Shown here: one piece after another, positions 1 through 9,734 of the stretch
How the letters are laid out: each line of letters opens with the position of its first letter
How positions within the stretch are numbered: position 1 is the first letter of the stretch
The notes under the pieces: generated by a model
The model's database searches: none
What the model was told of the DNA's origin: nothing
Seen by the model: only the letters and a program-made list of their open reading frames with translations
NCBI GenBank assembly: GCA_004762125.1
Contig: SIHQ01000018.1
Location: 1-64,000, forward strand
Direction of reading: 5' to 3'
Origin: Oceanospirillales bacterium
GTDB lineage: Bacteria; Pseudomonadota; Gammaproteobacteria; Pseudomonadales; Endozoicomonadaceae
DNA length: 64,000 nt
Position numbers and translations under genes: made by a program

Positions 1-44
1 GGAAATCAATGCGTAAGCGGTGTTTTCACTACCGCGAGATAGAG

Positions 45-200
45 GATTCTGGTGACTTGAACAGTGATTCTGGTCATTTGAACATCGATTCTGGAAATCA
101 CCCAAAAGTGTTCAATAGTTACCGGAATGAGTGTTCAAGCACGGCCAGAATGGGTGTTCACGAGTTACCAGAATGGGTGTTCAAATGGTTCCAGAATATG
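45..200. repeat. Two facing arrays of transposon-end-like repeats
   Basis: Positions 45-107 hold three 21-bp units beginning GATTCTGG, two of which carry TTGAACA. Positions 109-200 hold four 23-bp units of the form TGTTCA-N7-CCRGAAT. Read on the opposite strand, the left units have the same TGTTCA/CCAGAAT parts with a 5-bp spacer, so the two arrays are inverted relative to each other. Multiple short terminal repeats of this kind are typical of transposase-binding ends such as those of the IS21 family. No transposase is visible to the right, so this is probably a relic or a junction of two element ends. The family assignment is inference. Confidence 0.6.
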
Positions 201-229
201 CACAGGGCATGGACTTGTTTCATGCCGGA

Positions 230-886
230 ATGAAAACCGGCCCCCGTCCGCTTGAATTAGATCGCTCTATGGCGCTGAAGATTTGTTTGCCTGTAGCTAA
301 GGCTTTGGTTCACCTTCACAACAATGGGTTCATTTATCGAGATCTAAAGCCTGAAAATATTCTCGTTGAAAATCCGAGGCAAAATCAATTTGATGCCATT
401 ATGCTGACTGATATGGGTTTTGTTGATCGCTGTGCTAAAGGTCAGAAAAAGAGTGATTTCTGTGGAACCATAGAGTACATGGCACCAGAGATGATGCATA
501 ATAAAAGCTATGGCCAATCAGTCGACCTCTGGTCACTGGGTGTTCTTATGCTTGAGGTGGGTGCAAACTATGTTCCGGCTTTGTTTGATTCGAATGATAA
601 GGTGATTGAATTTAAAGAGCAAAGTATTGAAAAAGGGATGGAAGGAACACAGAGATTTGCTCGATTTTCCAGAGAAAAGAAAATACGAAAAATCACAGCT
701 TATTCGCCTACCGTTTTTCAACAAGATGATCTTTTGCTTGGATTGACGCTGGATTTGCTCAGAAATGAATCGTCGATGCGACCTGAAGCAGATGAAGTAG
801 TATCACGATTAAAAACTATTATAGCTGCAGAAGAACAAGCTCACGCTTCAGTAAAAAAACGAACAGTAACATCAGTCAGTCACTGA
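230..886 (+). pseudogene. Ser/Thr protein kinase, catalytic C-lobe only (5' end lost)
   Basis: This is the catalytic half of a eukaryotic-like kinase. It shows the catalytic loop as YRDLKPEN, the Mg-binding motif as DMG in place of DFG, an APE-type CGTIEYMAPE segment and the helix-F motif SVDLWSLGV. The glycine loop and the ATP-binding lysine are missing. The reading frame continues upstream only into the repeat array at 45-200, so the N-lobe was probably removed by an insertion or deletion there. The remaining portion aligns along its whole length with the intact kinase immediately downstream (for example KICLPVAKALVHLHNNGFIY against KICLPIARALAHLHSNGFIY), so the pair is a tandem duplication. 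It could still be translated as a fusion from an ATG at 131, but without an N-lobe it is unlikely to be an active kinase. Confidence 0.75.
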
Positions 887-1060
887 GCTGCTCTCTCATA
901 CCCAAGAGCACGATCTAACTCTCGCAATAGTGAGTTCACTAAAAAGCACGGTAATGTCTGACCCATTCAGAATGTTAGTGATTCTGTCATGCTTGTTCGG
1001 CACTTAACGCTCTCCATGCACTCTAAAACCTCATCATAATAACTTTTTTTGAGGCCAAGG

Positions 1061-2413
1061 ATGAATGCTGCACTTACTAACTGCGGTGGTATGGGGCAAC
1101 TGCTTCTAGGAAGAACTCACGAGCAGACTCAAAAAAGATCTGCCGGTACTGATGCTGTGGATGCTCAGTCAAATCGGGTTTCTATCTCTCCTGAAATCAA
1201 GAGGCCTGAAATCAAGAGGCCTGAAATCCAAAGTCCTGAAACCAAGACATTACTTCCTACAGACTTTACTGCTAGAGCAGTCGTTGAAACGGCTGCTCGG
1301 ACAATTGTTAACCCTTTGGCGGCTCAACCGATTTGTTCCCCTGAAAATGCGCTCTCAGAACTGACTGATTTTGTATTAACAAAAGAAGAGCTGGGAATAG
1401 GAGGACGAGGGACTGTTTCTCTTTGGATAAATGCTGCAGGAGAAGAGCGAGCAATAAAAATTATTAAAAAGGATCCATCAGGTAAAAATGCACCCATTGA
1501 TCCTGACTTTCATAGCATGGAAGAGGGTGAAATTAATAACCTTAGAATTCCTGGACACCTTAATACTGTCAAGTGTCACGGGTTGCTTTTACAGAAGCAG
1601 AAAACGGATCAGTACTGTATTGCCAAAACCGAAGCGGAGATTCCTGAAACAATAAAACCTTTCTACGTACGTGCGATCTTGATGAGAAGGGTGCAAGGAA
1701 AGGATTTGGCTGCAGCAATGAAGGGTTGCAAAGTATCTGCATCACAAGGCGATACTGCTGTAGATACTGTTGGAGATATACAAGCCAGTCGTTCCTCGGC
1801 GATAAAAATTTGTTTACCTATAGCCCGTGCTCTAGCTCACCTTCATAGTAATGGCTTTATCTACCGTGACCTGAAGCCCGAGAATATTCTCCTTGAAAAT
1901 CCGAAGGACGATCAATTTGATGCCATTGTGCTGGCTGATATGGGCTTTGTTAGTCGGTGTGCAAAAGGAGAAAAAATAAGTGAACGTTGTGGAACATACC
2001 GATATATGTCTCCGGAAGTGATGAACCGTCAGCCTTATGATCAATCCGCGGATCTTTGGTCGTTGGGTGTGCTGATTCTCGATACTGCAATGCATTTTAT
2101 TCCCGCTCTCGTTAATGCTGAGAATAAGATGACTGACCCAGCAAAGGAAATGGCTAGTAATAAAATGGGTCGAACCCAACGTTTTGCCGGTTTTGACAGA
2201 ACAAAGAAAAGATCGAAGATTCTGTCTTATCGCAATGATGTGCTCGCTTCAGGTGATCCTTTATTGATGTTAGCGTTGAACTTGCTTGAGAAGGATCCAA
2301 GTAAGCGGCCGGCTGCCAGTGAAGTGGTTTCAAGATTGGAAAGAATTAAAGCTGGTGAGCAGTCTGATGTCCTGAAATTGAAAAATTGGGCGGCGAGTGT
2401 AATTGGGCACTGA
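1061..2413 (+). CDS. Eukaryotic-like Ser/Thr protein kinase
   Basis: Predicted cytosolic protein kinase of 450 residues. An N-terminal tail of about 105 residues, with a threefold PEIKRPEI-type repeat near residues 44-62, precedes the kinase domain. That domain has a glycine-rich loop (GIGGRG, about 112-117), an ATP lysine in AIKII (about 133), the catalytic loop YRDLKPEN (Tyr in place of His, Asp about 270) and DMG in place of DFG (about 293). No signal peptide or membrane segment is seen. I chose the ATG at 1061 because GAGG lies 6 bp upstream; a TTG at 1049 is in frame but less likely. The truncated kinase upstream is its paralogue. The substrate is unknown; kinases like this in symbionts may act in the cell or as injected effectors, which is inference. 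Confidence 0.85.
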   Translation: MNAALTNCGGMGQLLLGRTHEQTQKRSAGTDAVDAQSNRVSISPEIKRPEIKRPEIQSPETKTLLPTDFTARAVVETAARTIVNPLAAQPICSPENALSELTDFVLTKEELGIGGRGTVSLWINAAGEERAIKIIKKDPSGKNAPIDPDFHSMEEGEINNLRIPGHLNTVKCHGLLLQKQKTDQYCIAKTEAEIPETIKPFYVRAILMRRVQGKDLAAAMKGCKVSASQGDTAVDTVGDIQASRSSAIKICLPIARALAHLHSNGFIYRDLKPENILLENPKDDQFDAIVLADMGFVSRCAKGEKISERCGTYRYMSPEVMNRQPYDQSADLWSLGVLILDTAMHFIPALVNAENKMTDPAKEMASNKMGRTQRFAGFDRTKKRSKILSYRNDVLASGDPLLMLALNLLEKDPSKRPAASEVVSRLERIKAGEQSDVLKLKNWAASVIGH

Positions 2414-2494
2414 ACGATTTTGTCGTGTTTGTCGGGGCTCTTTTGCATTATTATTGGTTGATTCTTGTTTAATTAACCGAAACGATTGTCCTTA

Positions 2495-3274
2495 ATGTTT
2501 ATTGATTCCCATTGTCACCTTGATCGCCTGAAGCTTGAAGCCTATAACGGCGATCTGGATCTTGCTGTTGCTGCCGCCAGAGAAGCTGGTGTTGATAAAA
2601 TGCTCTGTGTTGGTATAGATCTCGAGCACGCCGATCAGGTGATTCATGCCGCTGAAAAGTACCCTGATGTGTTTGCTTCTGTGGGGATTCATCCTTTAGA
2701 GAAGGATGCTGCCGAGCCTGATATTAAAACTCTTATAAAGTATGCCACCCATAGAAAAGTCATTGCTATAGGTGAAAGTGGTCTCGACTACTTTTATTCA
2801 GCAGACAATAAAGAGGTGCAGCAAGAACGATTTGCTATTCACCTGCAAGCAGCCGCTCAATCCGAACTGCCTATTATTGTCCATACTCGAGATGCTCGGG
2901 ATGACACCTTGAATCTGATTAAACAGCATGGTGATCTAAACAGAGCTGGTGTTCTGCATTGCTTTACTGAAAGTCTGGAAATGGCTGAAGCGGCTATGGA
3001 AATGAATTTTATGATTTCTATTTCCGGTATCGTAACGTTCAACAATGCGGGCGAACTGCGTGATGTGGTCAAGGCAATACCACTGGATCGTTTACTGATT
3101 GAAACTGATTCCCCTTATCTTGCTCCTGTGCCAAATCGTGGCAAGCCCAATGAGCCTAAGTACCTGCCTGATGTCGCTCGTTGTGTGGCGGGTCTAAAAG
3201 GCATCACTGTGGCCGAGCTGGCAGAAGTGACTACGGCTAATTTTTACCGGTTGTTCCCAAAATCTTTGCGTTAA
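2495..3274 (+). CDS. TatD-family metal-dependent DNase
   Basis: Metal-dependent hydrolase of the TatD/YcfH family (3'-5' DNase-like, TIM barrel), 259 residues, the usual size. Metal ligands are visible: the N-terminal HxH in MFIDSHCHLD, the Glu of GESGLDYF, the His of IIVHTRDA, HCFTES, and the terminal Asp in IETDSPYLAP. The ATG at 2495 is preferred over an in-frame TTG at 2486 because the family starts right at the MFIDSHCH strand. It is a single-gene unit between a kinase and the nqr operon, with nothing suggesting a functional link to either. The family assignment is firm; the exact physiological substrate is not known from the sequence. Confidence 0.93.
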   Translation: MFIDSHCHLDRLKLEAYNGDLDLAVAAAREAGVDKMLCVGIDLEHADQVIHAAEKYPDVFASVGIHPLEKDAAEPDIKTLIKYATHRKVIAIGESGLDYFYSADNKEVQQERFAIHLQAAAQSELPIIVHTRDARDDTLNLIKQHGDLNRAGVLHCFTESLEMAEAAMEMNFMISISGIVTFNNAGELRDVVKAIPLDRLLIETDSPYLAPVPNRGKPNEPKYLPDVARCVAGLKGITVAELAEVTTANFYRLFPKSLR

Positions 3275-3302
3275 ACCCTTATCTCTTGATGATTGTATTT
3301 TT

Positions 3303-3316
3303 GTTATGATCATAAC
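3303..3316. promoter_or_regulatory. Perfect 14-bp palindrome GTTATGATCATAAC
   Basis: GTTATGATCATAAC reads identically on both strands and lies 29 bp after the tatD stop, at the far end of the nqr leader. It has the size and symmetry of a dimeric regulator site. It has no adjacent T-tract, so it is not a terminator. The regulator is unknown. Confidence 0.35.
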
Positions 3317-3537
3317 TATCAAGAAGTTATCCCCATACAACAAAAGAAATAGACGGGCATAATACCTTTTGCTAATTGCTGTCCTGTACTGATCAGGTTG
3401 GTGATGATATTTGTAACTTTGTACCAGTTATTCCGGTTTCACCCTATCACGCCTATAGCATATCCAACTGACTGTCTTTATAATTGCGCCACCATTTTTC
3501 TATGGTAAGTCGTTGCAGTATTACAAGGATAATTGAC

Positions 3538-3612
3538 ATGCGAATGACAACTAAAGTCGAGTTTCTATACAGCGATTCAACGGTTGTTATTTCATTCGGT
3601 TTGTTTGATTGA
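3538..3612 (+). CDS. Possible 24-residue leader peptide upstream of nqrA
   Basis: A short open frame starts with ATG at 3538, 8 bp after a good AAGGA ribosome-binding site, and ends in TGA at 3610-3612, 136 bp before nqrA. The peptide (MRMTTKVEFL ... FGLFD) has no recognised family. It may be a translated leader or a chance ORF. The only support is the ribosome-binding site and its place in the leader of a large operon. Confidence 0.25.
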   Translation: MRMTTKVEFLYSDSTVVISFGLFD

Positions 3613-3748
3613 GTTTATATGGTCTTGACTTATTCCGGGGGGGATGGAGTCATTTTCGTGTGCCTTTAGTCAGAATCGTAGTCTGTGATTGGTCTTACCG
3701 AAGAGGCGGGTTTTCCGGACCTGAACGTTGATTGATTAGGCGAACAGT

Positions 3749-5083
3749 ATGATCAAAGTCAAACAAGGACTGGATCTTCCAATTACAGGAGTGCCTGAGC
3801 AAAGCATTGCGGATGGCCGAGCGATACGCTCGGTTGCTGTGATCGGCTTTGACTACGTAGGTATGAAACCTACGATGGCGATCGCTGCTGGAGATCGGGT
3901 CAAGAAAGGGCAAGAGCTCTTTACAGATAAAAAGACACCCGGCGTACGTTATACGGCACCGGCTTCTGGCGTGGTGTCAGCCATTAACCGTGGTGAGAAG
4001 CGCATTCTGCAGTCCGTTGTGATTGACGTAGAAGGCGAAGATGAAGAAGTCTTTACCAAATATGCCGCTGATAAACTGAGCAGCCTAACGGCTGATCAGG
4101 TGGAACAGCAGCTGAATCAATCCGGTCTATGGACGGCTCTGCGCACTCGCCCATACAGTAAAGTACCGGCATTGGCCTCACGTCCTAACTCCATCTTTGT
4201 TACTGCTATGGATACCAATCCACTAGCGGCTAACCCTGAAGTTGTTATTGCTGAACACGCTGAATCTTTTGAACAGGGTATCTCTATCCTGGGCAAACTG
4301 AGTGGTGGCAAGATTTTCCTGTGCAAAGCGCCGGGTGCTCGTATTCCAGCGGGTATCGCTACCGCTGAAGAATTCGATGGTCCACATCCTGCTGGTCAAC
4401 CCAGTACACACATTCATTTTCTGGATCCTGTTAGTGCGGTTAAAACCGTATGGCAGATCAATTATCAGGACGTGATTGCTGTTGGCAAATTGTTTACCAC
4501 CGGTAAGTTGTTTACCGATCGTGTGATTTCTTTGGCTGGTCCTCAGGTTGAAAAGCCTCGTCTGGTTCGCACCCGTATTGGTGCTTCCCTGAATGAGCTG
4601 ACCGCTGGCGAGTTGAAAGCGGGTGACAATCGTGTAATCACCGGATCTGTTTTTGGTGGCCGTACTGCGAAAAGCACGATTGCTTATCTGGGACGTTACC
4701 ACACACAGGTATCAGTACTGGAAGAAGGCAATGAACGTCTGTTTATGGGCTGGGTTAATCCAACCGTAGATCGTCACTCTGTTCTGAATGTTCTGACCTC
4801 TGGTCTGAGCAAAAGCCGTCTGTTCAATTTTACAACCACTACCAATGGTGGTGAGCGTGCAATGGTACCGGTAGGTCAGTACGAGAAAGTGATGCCGCTG
4901 GATATTCTGGCTACTCAATTGTTGCGCGCCATTTTGGTAGGTGACACTGAGACTGCACAGAAACTGGGTGTTCTTGAGCTAGAAGAAGATGATCTGGCTC
5001 TGTGCTCCTACGTGTGTGCTGGCAAGTATGAATACGGCCCAGTTCTGCGTGACAACCTCACCCGTATTGAGCTGGAGGGCTAA
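3749..5083 (+). CDS. nqrA: Na+-translocating NADH:quinone reductase subunit A
   Basis: Peripheral cytoplasmic subunit of the six-subunit Na+-pumping NADH:ubiquinone oxidoreductase; it contacts NqrB and contributes to the quinone region. The length of 444 residues is normal for the family. It has the typical NqrA start ([14 protein letters not shown]) and the barrel-sandwich segment [24 protein letters not shown]. It is the first gene of nqrABCDEF, followed 6 bp later by nqrB. An AGGCG element lies about 7 bp before the ATG. The operon organisation and all six subunits argue for a working respiratory sodium pump. Confidence 0.97.
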   Translation: MIKVKQGLDLPITGVPEQSIADGRAIRSVAVIGFDYVGMKPTMAIAAGDRVKKGQELFTDKKTPGVRYTAPASGVVSAINRGEKRILQSVVIDVEGEDEEVFTKYAADKLSSLTADQVEQQLNQSGLWTALRTRPYSKVPALASRPNSIFVTAMDTNPLAANPEVVIAEHAESFEQGISILGKLSGGKIFLCKAPGARIPAGIATAEEFDGPHPAGQPSTHIHFLDPVSAVKTVWQINYQDVIAVGKLFTTGKLFTDRVISLAGPQVEKPRLVRTRIGASLNELTAGELKAGDNRVITGSVFGGRTAKSTIAYLGRYHTQVSVLEEGNERLFMGWVNPTVDRHSVLNVLTSGLSKSRLFNFTTTTNGGERAMVPVGQYEKVMPLDILATQLLRAILVGDTETAQKLGVLELEEDDLALCSYVCAGKYEYGPVLRDNLTRIELEG

Positions 5084-5089
5084 CCGGTT

Positions 5090-6295
5090 ATGGCATTGAG
5101 AAAATTACTGGACTCGCTCGAGCCGCATTTTGTTAAAGGCGGCAAGTACGAGAAGATGTATGCCCTGTTCGAGGCCGCAGATACACTGCTGTACTCGCCC
5201 AAGGACAAGACTCACAATACATCTCACGTCCGCGATGCGGTCGATCTGAAACGTATGATGGGTATGGTGTGGCTGTGTACTTTCCCAGCCATGTTCTTCG
5301 GTATGTGGAACGTTGGTTTTCAAGCTAATACCGCAATCGCTCAAGGTTTGGCAACACTGCCAGCCGACTGGCACGGTGCGCTGATCAGCCTGCTGGCCGG
5401 TAACGATCCGGCAAGTTTGCTGGATAACATGATGTATGGTGCGATTTACTTCCTGCCAGTGTATGCCACGGTCTTCTTTGTCGGTGGTTTCTGGGAAGTA
5501 CTCTTTGCCGTCGTGCGTGGCCATGAAGTCAACGAAGGTTTCTTTGTTACCTCTATCCTGTTTGCTCTGATTGTTCCGCCGAGTATTCCGCTGTGGCAGG
5601 TCGCTTTGGGTATTACCTTTGGTGTGGTTATTGGTAAGGAAGTGTTTGGTGGTACCGGCAAAAACTTCCTGAACCCGGCCCTGACAGGTCGTGCGTTCCT
5701 GTTCTTCGCTTACCCCGGACAAATCTCCGGTGACCTGGTCTGGACTGCGGCTGACGGCTTTTCCGGTGCAACCGCACTGAGTCTCGCTCAACAGGGTGGT
5801 ATCGAAGCACTGCAAAACACCATGTCATGGTTTGATGCGTTTGCAGGTACTATTCAGGGTTCTATCGGTGAAACCTCCACATTGGCGATCTTCATTGGTG
5901 GTGCTGTACTGCTGATGACCGGAATTGCTTCCTGGAGAATCGTTGCTGGCACATTGCTGGGCATGATCGTTACTTCGACTCTGTTCAACATCATCGGCTC
6001 CGATACTAACCTGATGTTTGCCATGCCGTGGTACTGGCATCTGGTACTGGGCGGCTTTGCTTTTGGTCTGATCTTTATGACCACCGACCCCGTGTCTGCG
6101 TCTATGACCAACACCGGTCGCTGGTATTTTGGTGCTCTGATCGGCGTCATGGTAGTTCTGATTCGTACTGTAAACCCGGCTTATCCGGAAGGTATGATGC
6201 TGGCTATCCTGTTTGCCAACCTGTTTGCGCCGCTGATTGACCATTTTGTTGTGGAAGCCAACATCAAGCGTAGGGAGGCTCGTGCAAATGTCTAA
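5090..6295 (+). CDS. nqrB: Na+-translocating NADH:quinone reductase subunit B
   Basis: Integral membrane subunit, 401 residues, with about ten hydrophobic segments; it forms part of the Na+ channel and carries riboflavin and covalent FMN. The flavin-attachment motif SGAT is visible in [12 protein letters not shown], with the acceptor Thr at about residue 228. The C-terminal half contains the conserved stretch [20 protein letters not shown]. Its 3' end overlaps nqrC by 8 bp (ATG 6288, stop 6293-6295), which implies translational coupling. It belongs to the RnfD/NqrB family, but its length and the nqrA neighbour make it NqrB. Confidence 0.97.
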   Translation: MALRKLLDSLEPHFVKGGKYEKMYALFEAADTLLYSPKDKTHNTSHVRDAVDLKRMMGMVWLCTFPAMFFGMWNVGFQANTAIAQGLATLPADWHGALISLLAGNDPASLLDNMMYGAIYFLPVYATVFFVGGFWEVLFAVVRGHEVNEGFFVTSILFALIVPPSIPLWQVALGITFGVVIGKEVFGGTGKNFLNPALTGRAFLFFAYPGQISGDLVWTAADGFSGATALSLAQQGGIEALQNTMSWFDAFAGTIQGSIGETSTLAIFIGGAVLLMTGIASWRIVAGTLLGMIVTSTLFNIIGSDTNLMFAMPWYWHLVLGGFAFGLIFMTTDPVSASMTNTGRWYFGALIGVMVVLIRTVNPAYPEGMMLAILFANLFAPLIDHFVVEANIKRREARANV

Positions 6296-7082
6296 AAAGG
6301 CGGGTAACGATAGCATTCAGAAGACGCTGCTTGTAACAGTGGTTCTCTCCCTGGTCTGCTCGGTTCTGGTGTCTGCGGCTGCAGTTATTCTGAAGCCTAA
6401 GCAGGAAGAGAACATTGTTCTGGACGTTCAGCGTAACATTCTGAACATCTCCGGTTTGACCAGGAACGCAAAGGCGTTGAGCAACATCGAAGTGGCTGAT
6501 ATGTACAAGCAAATCAAGCCACGTCTGGTGAACGTTGAAACCGGCAAGTTCGTTGATGCTTCTGCTGAAGACATCATGGCTTACAATCAACGTGCTGCTT
6601 CCAAACAACCAAAAGAGTCAAAGACTTTGCCGGCTGTTGAAGATATTGCCAGCATTAAGCGTCAGGCCAATATTGCCAAGGTTTATGTAGTCGAGAAAAA
6701 CGGTAAGTTGGAGACCATTATCCTGCCAGTACACGGCTATGGTTTGTGGTCCACCATGTACGGTTTCATGGCTCTGCAATCTGACTTGAATACGGTGAAA
6801 GGTTTTGGTTTCTACTCTCAGGCAGAAACGCCTGGACTGGGTGGTGAGGTAGACAATCCACTGTGGAAAGCCAAATGGCCTGGCAAGAAAATCTACGACG
6901 CTAAAGGTGTAGTAGAAGCCAGTCTGGTAAAAGGCGGTGCTGATCCAAAGTCTTTGTACAAGGTTGATGCTCTGTCCGGCGCAACTCTGACCAGTAACGG
7001 TGTCTCTAACCTGATTAAATTCTGGATGGGCGACAACGGCTTCAAACCATTCCTGAATAACCTGAAAGCGGGGGATGCGTAA
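6288..7082 (+). CDS. nqrC: Na+-translocating NADH:quinone reductase subunit C
   Basis: One N-terminal membrane helix ([22 protein letters not shown]) and a periplasmic flavin-binding domain; 264 residues, close to the usual 255-260. The FMN-attachment motif SGAT lies in [13 protein letters not shown], with the acceptor Thr at about residue 233. FMN would be attached by the flavin transferase ApbE, whose gene is not next to this operon. The start at 6288 is chosen because GGGAGG lies about 8 bp upstream, inside nqrB; an earlier in-frame start would extend into nqrB without support. It ends in TAATG shared with nqrD. Confidence 0.96.
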   Translation: MSKKAGNDSIQKTLLVTVVLSLVCSVLVSAAAVILKPKQEENIVLDVQRNILNISGLTRNAKALSNIEVADMYKQIKPRLVNVETGKFVDASAEDIMAYNQRAASKQPKESKTLPAVEDIASIKRQANIAKVYVVEKNGKLETIILPVHGYGLWSTMYGFMALQSDLNTVKGFGFYSQAETPGLGGEVDNPLWKAKWPGKKIYDAKGVVEASLVKGGADPKSLYKVDALSGATLTSNGVSNLIKFWMGDNGFKPFLNNLKAGDA

Positions 7083-7747
7083 TGTCTGAGAAGACGAAAG
7101 ACATCCTGCTGGAACCGGTCGTTAAGAATAACCCCATTACCTTACAGATCCTCGGTATCTGTTCGGCTTTGGCGGTAACGACCAGCATGCAGGTGAGCCT
7201 GGTAATGGCTCTCGCGGTAATCGGCGTAACAGCCTTTTCCAACTTAGCTGTATCCCTGATCCGTAACTACATTCCCGGTAGCATTCGAATCATCTGTCAG
7301 ATGACCGTCATTGCTTCCCTGGTAATCGTAGTGGATCAGATTCTGAAAGCTTACGCATTCGACGTCTCTAAGCAGTTGTCTGTATTCGTAGGCCTGATCA
7401 TCACTAACTGTATCGTAATGGGTCGTGCGGAAGCCTTCGCCATGAAGAACCCGCCTCTTCCTTCCTTCCTGGACGGTATTGGTAACGGTCTCGGTTACGG
7501 TGCGGTACTGATGATTGTTGCTTTCTTCCGTGAGCTCTTCGGTGCAGGCAACCTGTTTGGCATCGAAATTTTCCAGACCGTGAATAACGGAGGCTGGTAT
7601 CCGCCTAACGGCCTGATGTTGCTTGCTCCTTCTGCTTTCTTCCTGATCGGTTTGTTGATCTGGGCTATTCGCAGCTGGAAGACTGATCAGGTGGAAGAAG
7701 CAGATTTCAAGATTGCACCTAATACCAAGTTCAGCGGGGCGCACTAA
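7082..7747 (+). CDS. nqrD: Na+-translocating NADH:quinone reductase subunit D
   Basis: Membrane subunit of 221 residues with about six helices, in the NqrD/RnfE family. Together with NqrE it forms an inverted pair of half-channels around an iron centre held by conserved Cys residues; a candidate is the Cys in [16 protein letters not shown]. The start codon overlaps the nqrC stop (TAATG), indicating coupling. The sequence [22 protein letters not shown] at the start is typical of NqrD rather than RnfE. Confidence 0.96.
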   Translation: MSEKTKDILLEPVVKNNPITLQILGICSALAVTTSMQVSLVMALAVIGVTAFSNLAVSLIRNYIPGSIRIICQMTVIASLVIVVDQILKAYAFDVSKQLSVFVGLIITNCIVMGRAEAFAMKNPPLPSFLDGIGNGLGYGAVLMIVAFFRELFGAGNLFGIEIFQTVNNGGWYPPNGLMLLAPSAFFLIGLLIWAIRSWKTDQVEEADFKIAPNTKFSGAH

Positions 7748-7750
7748 ACC

Positions 7751-8347
7751 ATGGAACATTACATCTCACTGTTCGTGAAAGCGGTGTTCGTGGAAAACAT
7801 GGCACTCGCTTTCTTCCTGGGTATGTGTACCTTCCTGGCTGTGTCCAAGCAGGTTAAAACGGCCGTAGGTCTGGGTGTGGCGGTTATCGCTGTACTGACC
7901 ATTACTGTACCGATCAACAACCTGATCTATCAAAACGTCCTGAAGCCGGATGCTCTGGTAAAAGGTGTTGATCTGAGTTTCCTCGGCTTGATTACCTACA
8001 TCGGTGTTATCGCAGCTCTGGTACAGATTCTGGAAATGTTTCTGGATAAATTTGTACCTGCGTTATACAACGCTTTGGGCGTATTCCTGCCACTCATTAC
8101 TGTAAACTGCGCCATCATGGGTGCTTCCCTGTTCATGGTTGAGCGGGATTACGGTTTTGGTGAATCGGTAGTTTACGGCTTTGGTGCTGGTGTTGGCTGG
8201 GCTTTAGCCATTGCTGCTCTGGCTGGTATCCGTGAAAAGCTGAAGTACAGCGACGTACCTTCAGGCCTGCGTGGCCTGGGCATTACCTTCATTACTGTTG
8301 GTTTGATGTCTCTGGGTTTCCTGTCCTTCTCCGGCGTACAGCTGTAA
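7751..8347 (+). CDS. nqrE: Na+-translocating NADH:quinone reductase subunit E
   Basis: Membrane subunit of 198 residues with six predicted helices, NqrE/RnfA family, partner of NqrD in the membrane core. Conserved Cys-containing segments are [15 protein letters not shown] and [13 protein letters not shown], consistent with the iron-sulfur site between NqrD and NqrE. It starts 3 bp after the nqrD stop and is followed 15 bp later by nqrF. Full length. Confidence 0.96.
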   Translation: MEHYISLFVKAVFVENMALAFFLGMCTFLAVSKQVKTAVGLGVAVIAVLTITVPINNLIYQNVLKPDALVKGVDLSFLGLITYIGVIAALVQILEMFLDKFVPALYNALGVFLPLITVNCAIMGASLFMVERDYGFGESVVYGFGAGVGWALAIAALAGIREKLKYSDVPSGLRGLGITFITVGLMSLGFLSFSGVQL

Positions 8348-8362
8348 GGAGACTGTGTAAAT

Positions 8363-9595
8363 ATGGATTCGACTATTGTATTGGGCGTAGTCATGTTTAC
8401 CGTTATCGTGCTGACGCTCGTAGCGGTAATTCTTGCGGCTCGCTCCAAACTGGTAAGTACCGGTGATGTCACTATCGACATCAACGAAGACCCTGAAAAA
8501 GCAGTAACCACCCCGGCGGGTGACAAGCTACTGAACACTTTGTCCGGTGCCGGCGTATTTTTGCCATCGGCATGTGGTGGTGGTGGTACTTGTGCCCAGT
8601 GTAAGTGCAAGGTTTTGGACGGTGGTGGTGAAATGCTGCCAACCGAACGTTCTCACTTCACTAAGCGTGAAGAGAAGGAAGGCTGGAGATTATCCTGCCA
8701 GGTTCCTGTAAAGCAGAACATGAAGATCGAAGTAGAAGAAGAGCTCTTCGGTGTGAAGAAGTGGGAATGTGAAGTTGTTTCTAACGACAACGTTGCCACC
8801 TTCATCAAAGAACTGGTTCTGAAGTTGCCTGAAGGGGAAGATGTACACTTCCGCGCAGGTGGTTACATGCAGCTGGAATGTCCTGCTCATGTGGTTGAAT
8901 ACAAGAACTTCGAGATTCAGGAAGAGTATCGTGGCGACTGGGATCGCTTCAACCAGTGGAAGTATGTATCCAAGGTTGATGAAGAGACCATCCGTGCTTA
9001 CTCCATGGCTAACTACCCTGAAGAGAAAGGTATTCTGAAGTTCAATATCCGTATTGCTTCTCCTCCTCCTCGTGGTCCTGAGACCATTCCTCCGGGCAAA
9101 ATGTCTTCCTACGTCTTCAACCTGAAGGCAGGTGACAAGATGTCCGTGTACGGTCCATTTGGTGAATTCTTTGCCAAAGAAACCGGCAACGAAATGGTCT
9201 TTGTGGGCGGTGGTGCCGGTATGGCGCCCATGCGTTCTCATATTTTTGACCAGTTGAAGCGAATCTCTTCTGATCGCAAGATCTCTTTCTGGTACGGCGC
9301 ACGTTCTTTACGTGAAGCCTTCTACGTAGAAGAGTTCGATAAGCTGGCTGAAGATAACCCGAACTTCACCTGGCATCTGGCTTTGTCCGATCCTCAGCCT
9401 GAAGATAACTGGGAAGGGAAAAGCGGCTTTATCCACAATGTATTGTTCGACAACTACATAAAAGATCATCCAGCACCTGAAGATTGTGAGTTCTACATGT
9501 GTGGACCACCTATGATGAACGCTGCAGTGATCAAACTGCTTCAGGATCAGGGTGTTGAACCTGAAAATATTCTGCTGGACGACTTTGGTGGTTAA
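8363..9595 (+). CDS. nqrF: Na+-translocating NADH:quinone reductase subunit F
   Basis: Electron-entry subunit: it oxidises NADH and passes electrons through FAD and a [2Fe-2S] centre. The order is an N-terminal membrane helix (about 2-26), a ferredoxin domain with ligands at about C71, C77, C80 and C112 ([10 protein letters not shown] ... LSCQ), an FAD domain with RAYSMANYP, and a C-terminal NADH-binding domain with [12 protein letters not shown] and the terminal YMCGPPMM. Length 410 residues, normal. AAGGAGA lies before the start. It closes the operon, with a strong terminator about 45 bp downstream. The cofactor genes apbE and nqrM, often found next, are absent here. Confidence 0.97.
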   Translation: MDSTIVLGVVMFTVIVLTLVAVILAARSKLVSTGDVTIDINEDPEKAVTTPAGDKLLNTLSGAGVFLPSACGGGGTCAQCKCKVLDGGGEMLPTERSHFTKREEKEGWRLSCQVPVKQNMKIEVEEELFGVKKWECEVVSNDNVATFIKELVLKLPEGEDVHFRAGGYMQLECPAHVVEYKNFEIQEEYRGDWDRFNQWKYVSKVDEETIRAYSMANYPEEKGILKFNIRIASPPPRGPETIPPGKMSSYVFNLKAGDKMSVYGPFGEFFAKETGNEMVFVGGGAGMAPMRSHIFDQLKRISSDRKISFWYGARSLREAFYVEEFDKLAEDNPNFTWHLALSDPQPEDNWEGKSGFIHNVLFDNYIKDHPAPEDCEFYMCGPPMMNAAVIKLLQDQGVEPENILLDDFGG

Positions 9596-9640
9596 TCCAT
9601 AAGTTGAAAGTAGAGTCTGGTGTTTGCTGTTACGGCACCA

Positions 9641-9678
9641 AAAAGCCGGTCGTTCGAAAGAACGCCGGTTTTTTTTAT
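9641..9678 (+). terminator. Intrinsic terminator of the nqr operon
   Basis: GCCGGTCGTTC and GAACGCCGGT pair around a GAAA tetraloop, with one bulged base, followed by a run of eight T. It sits about 45 bp after the nqrF stop and is a textbook Rho-independent terminator. Confidence 0.9.
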
Positions 9679-9734
9679 TTCCGGGATACTGTTTCCAGAA
9701 TCATTTTATTCTTCTAGTCGAAATCTGTATAACG

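Larger units (their letters stand above)
3275..3748. promoter_or_regulatory. Long leader region upstream of nqrA
   Basis: This 474-bp gap separates tatD from nqrA and must hold the nqr operon promoter. I see a perfect 14-bp palindrome at 3303-3316, a possible 24-codon leader ORF at 3538-3612, and a run of seven G at about 3639-3645. No convincing -35/-10 pair could be fixed by eye. AGGCG lies about 7 bp before the nqrA ATG and is the likely ribosome-binding site. Confidence 0.4.

Noticed and set aside
45-200. CRISPR array
   Set aside because: The units are 21-23 bp with no unique spacers between them, and half are inverted. They fit transposon ends, not repeats with spacers.
3749-9595. RNF complex rather than NQR
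   Set aside because: The subunits begin with NqrA, NqrF carries the FAD/NADH module, and there is no RnfB or RnfC ferredoxin subunit. The order is nqrABCDEF.
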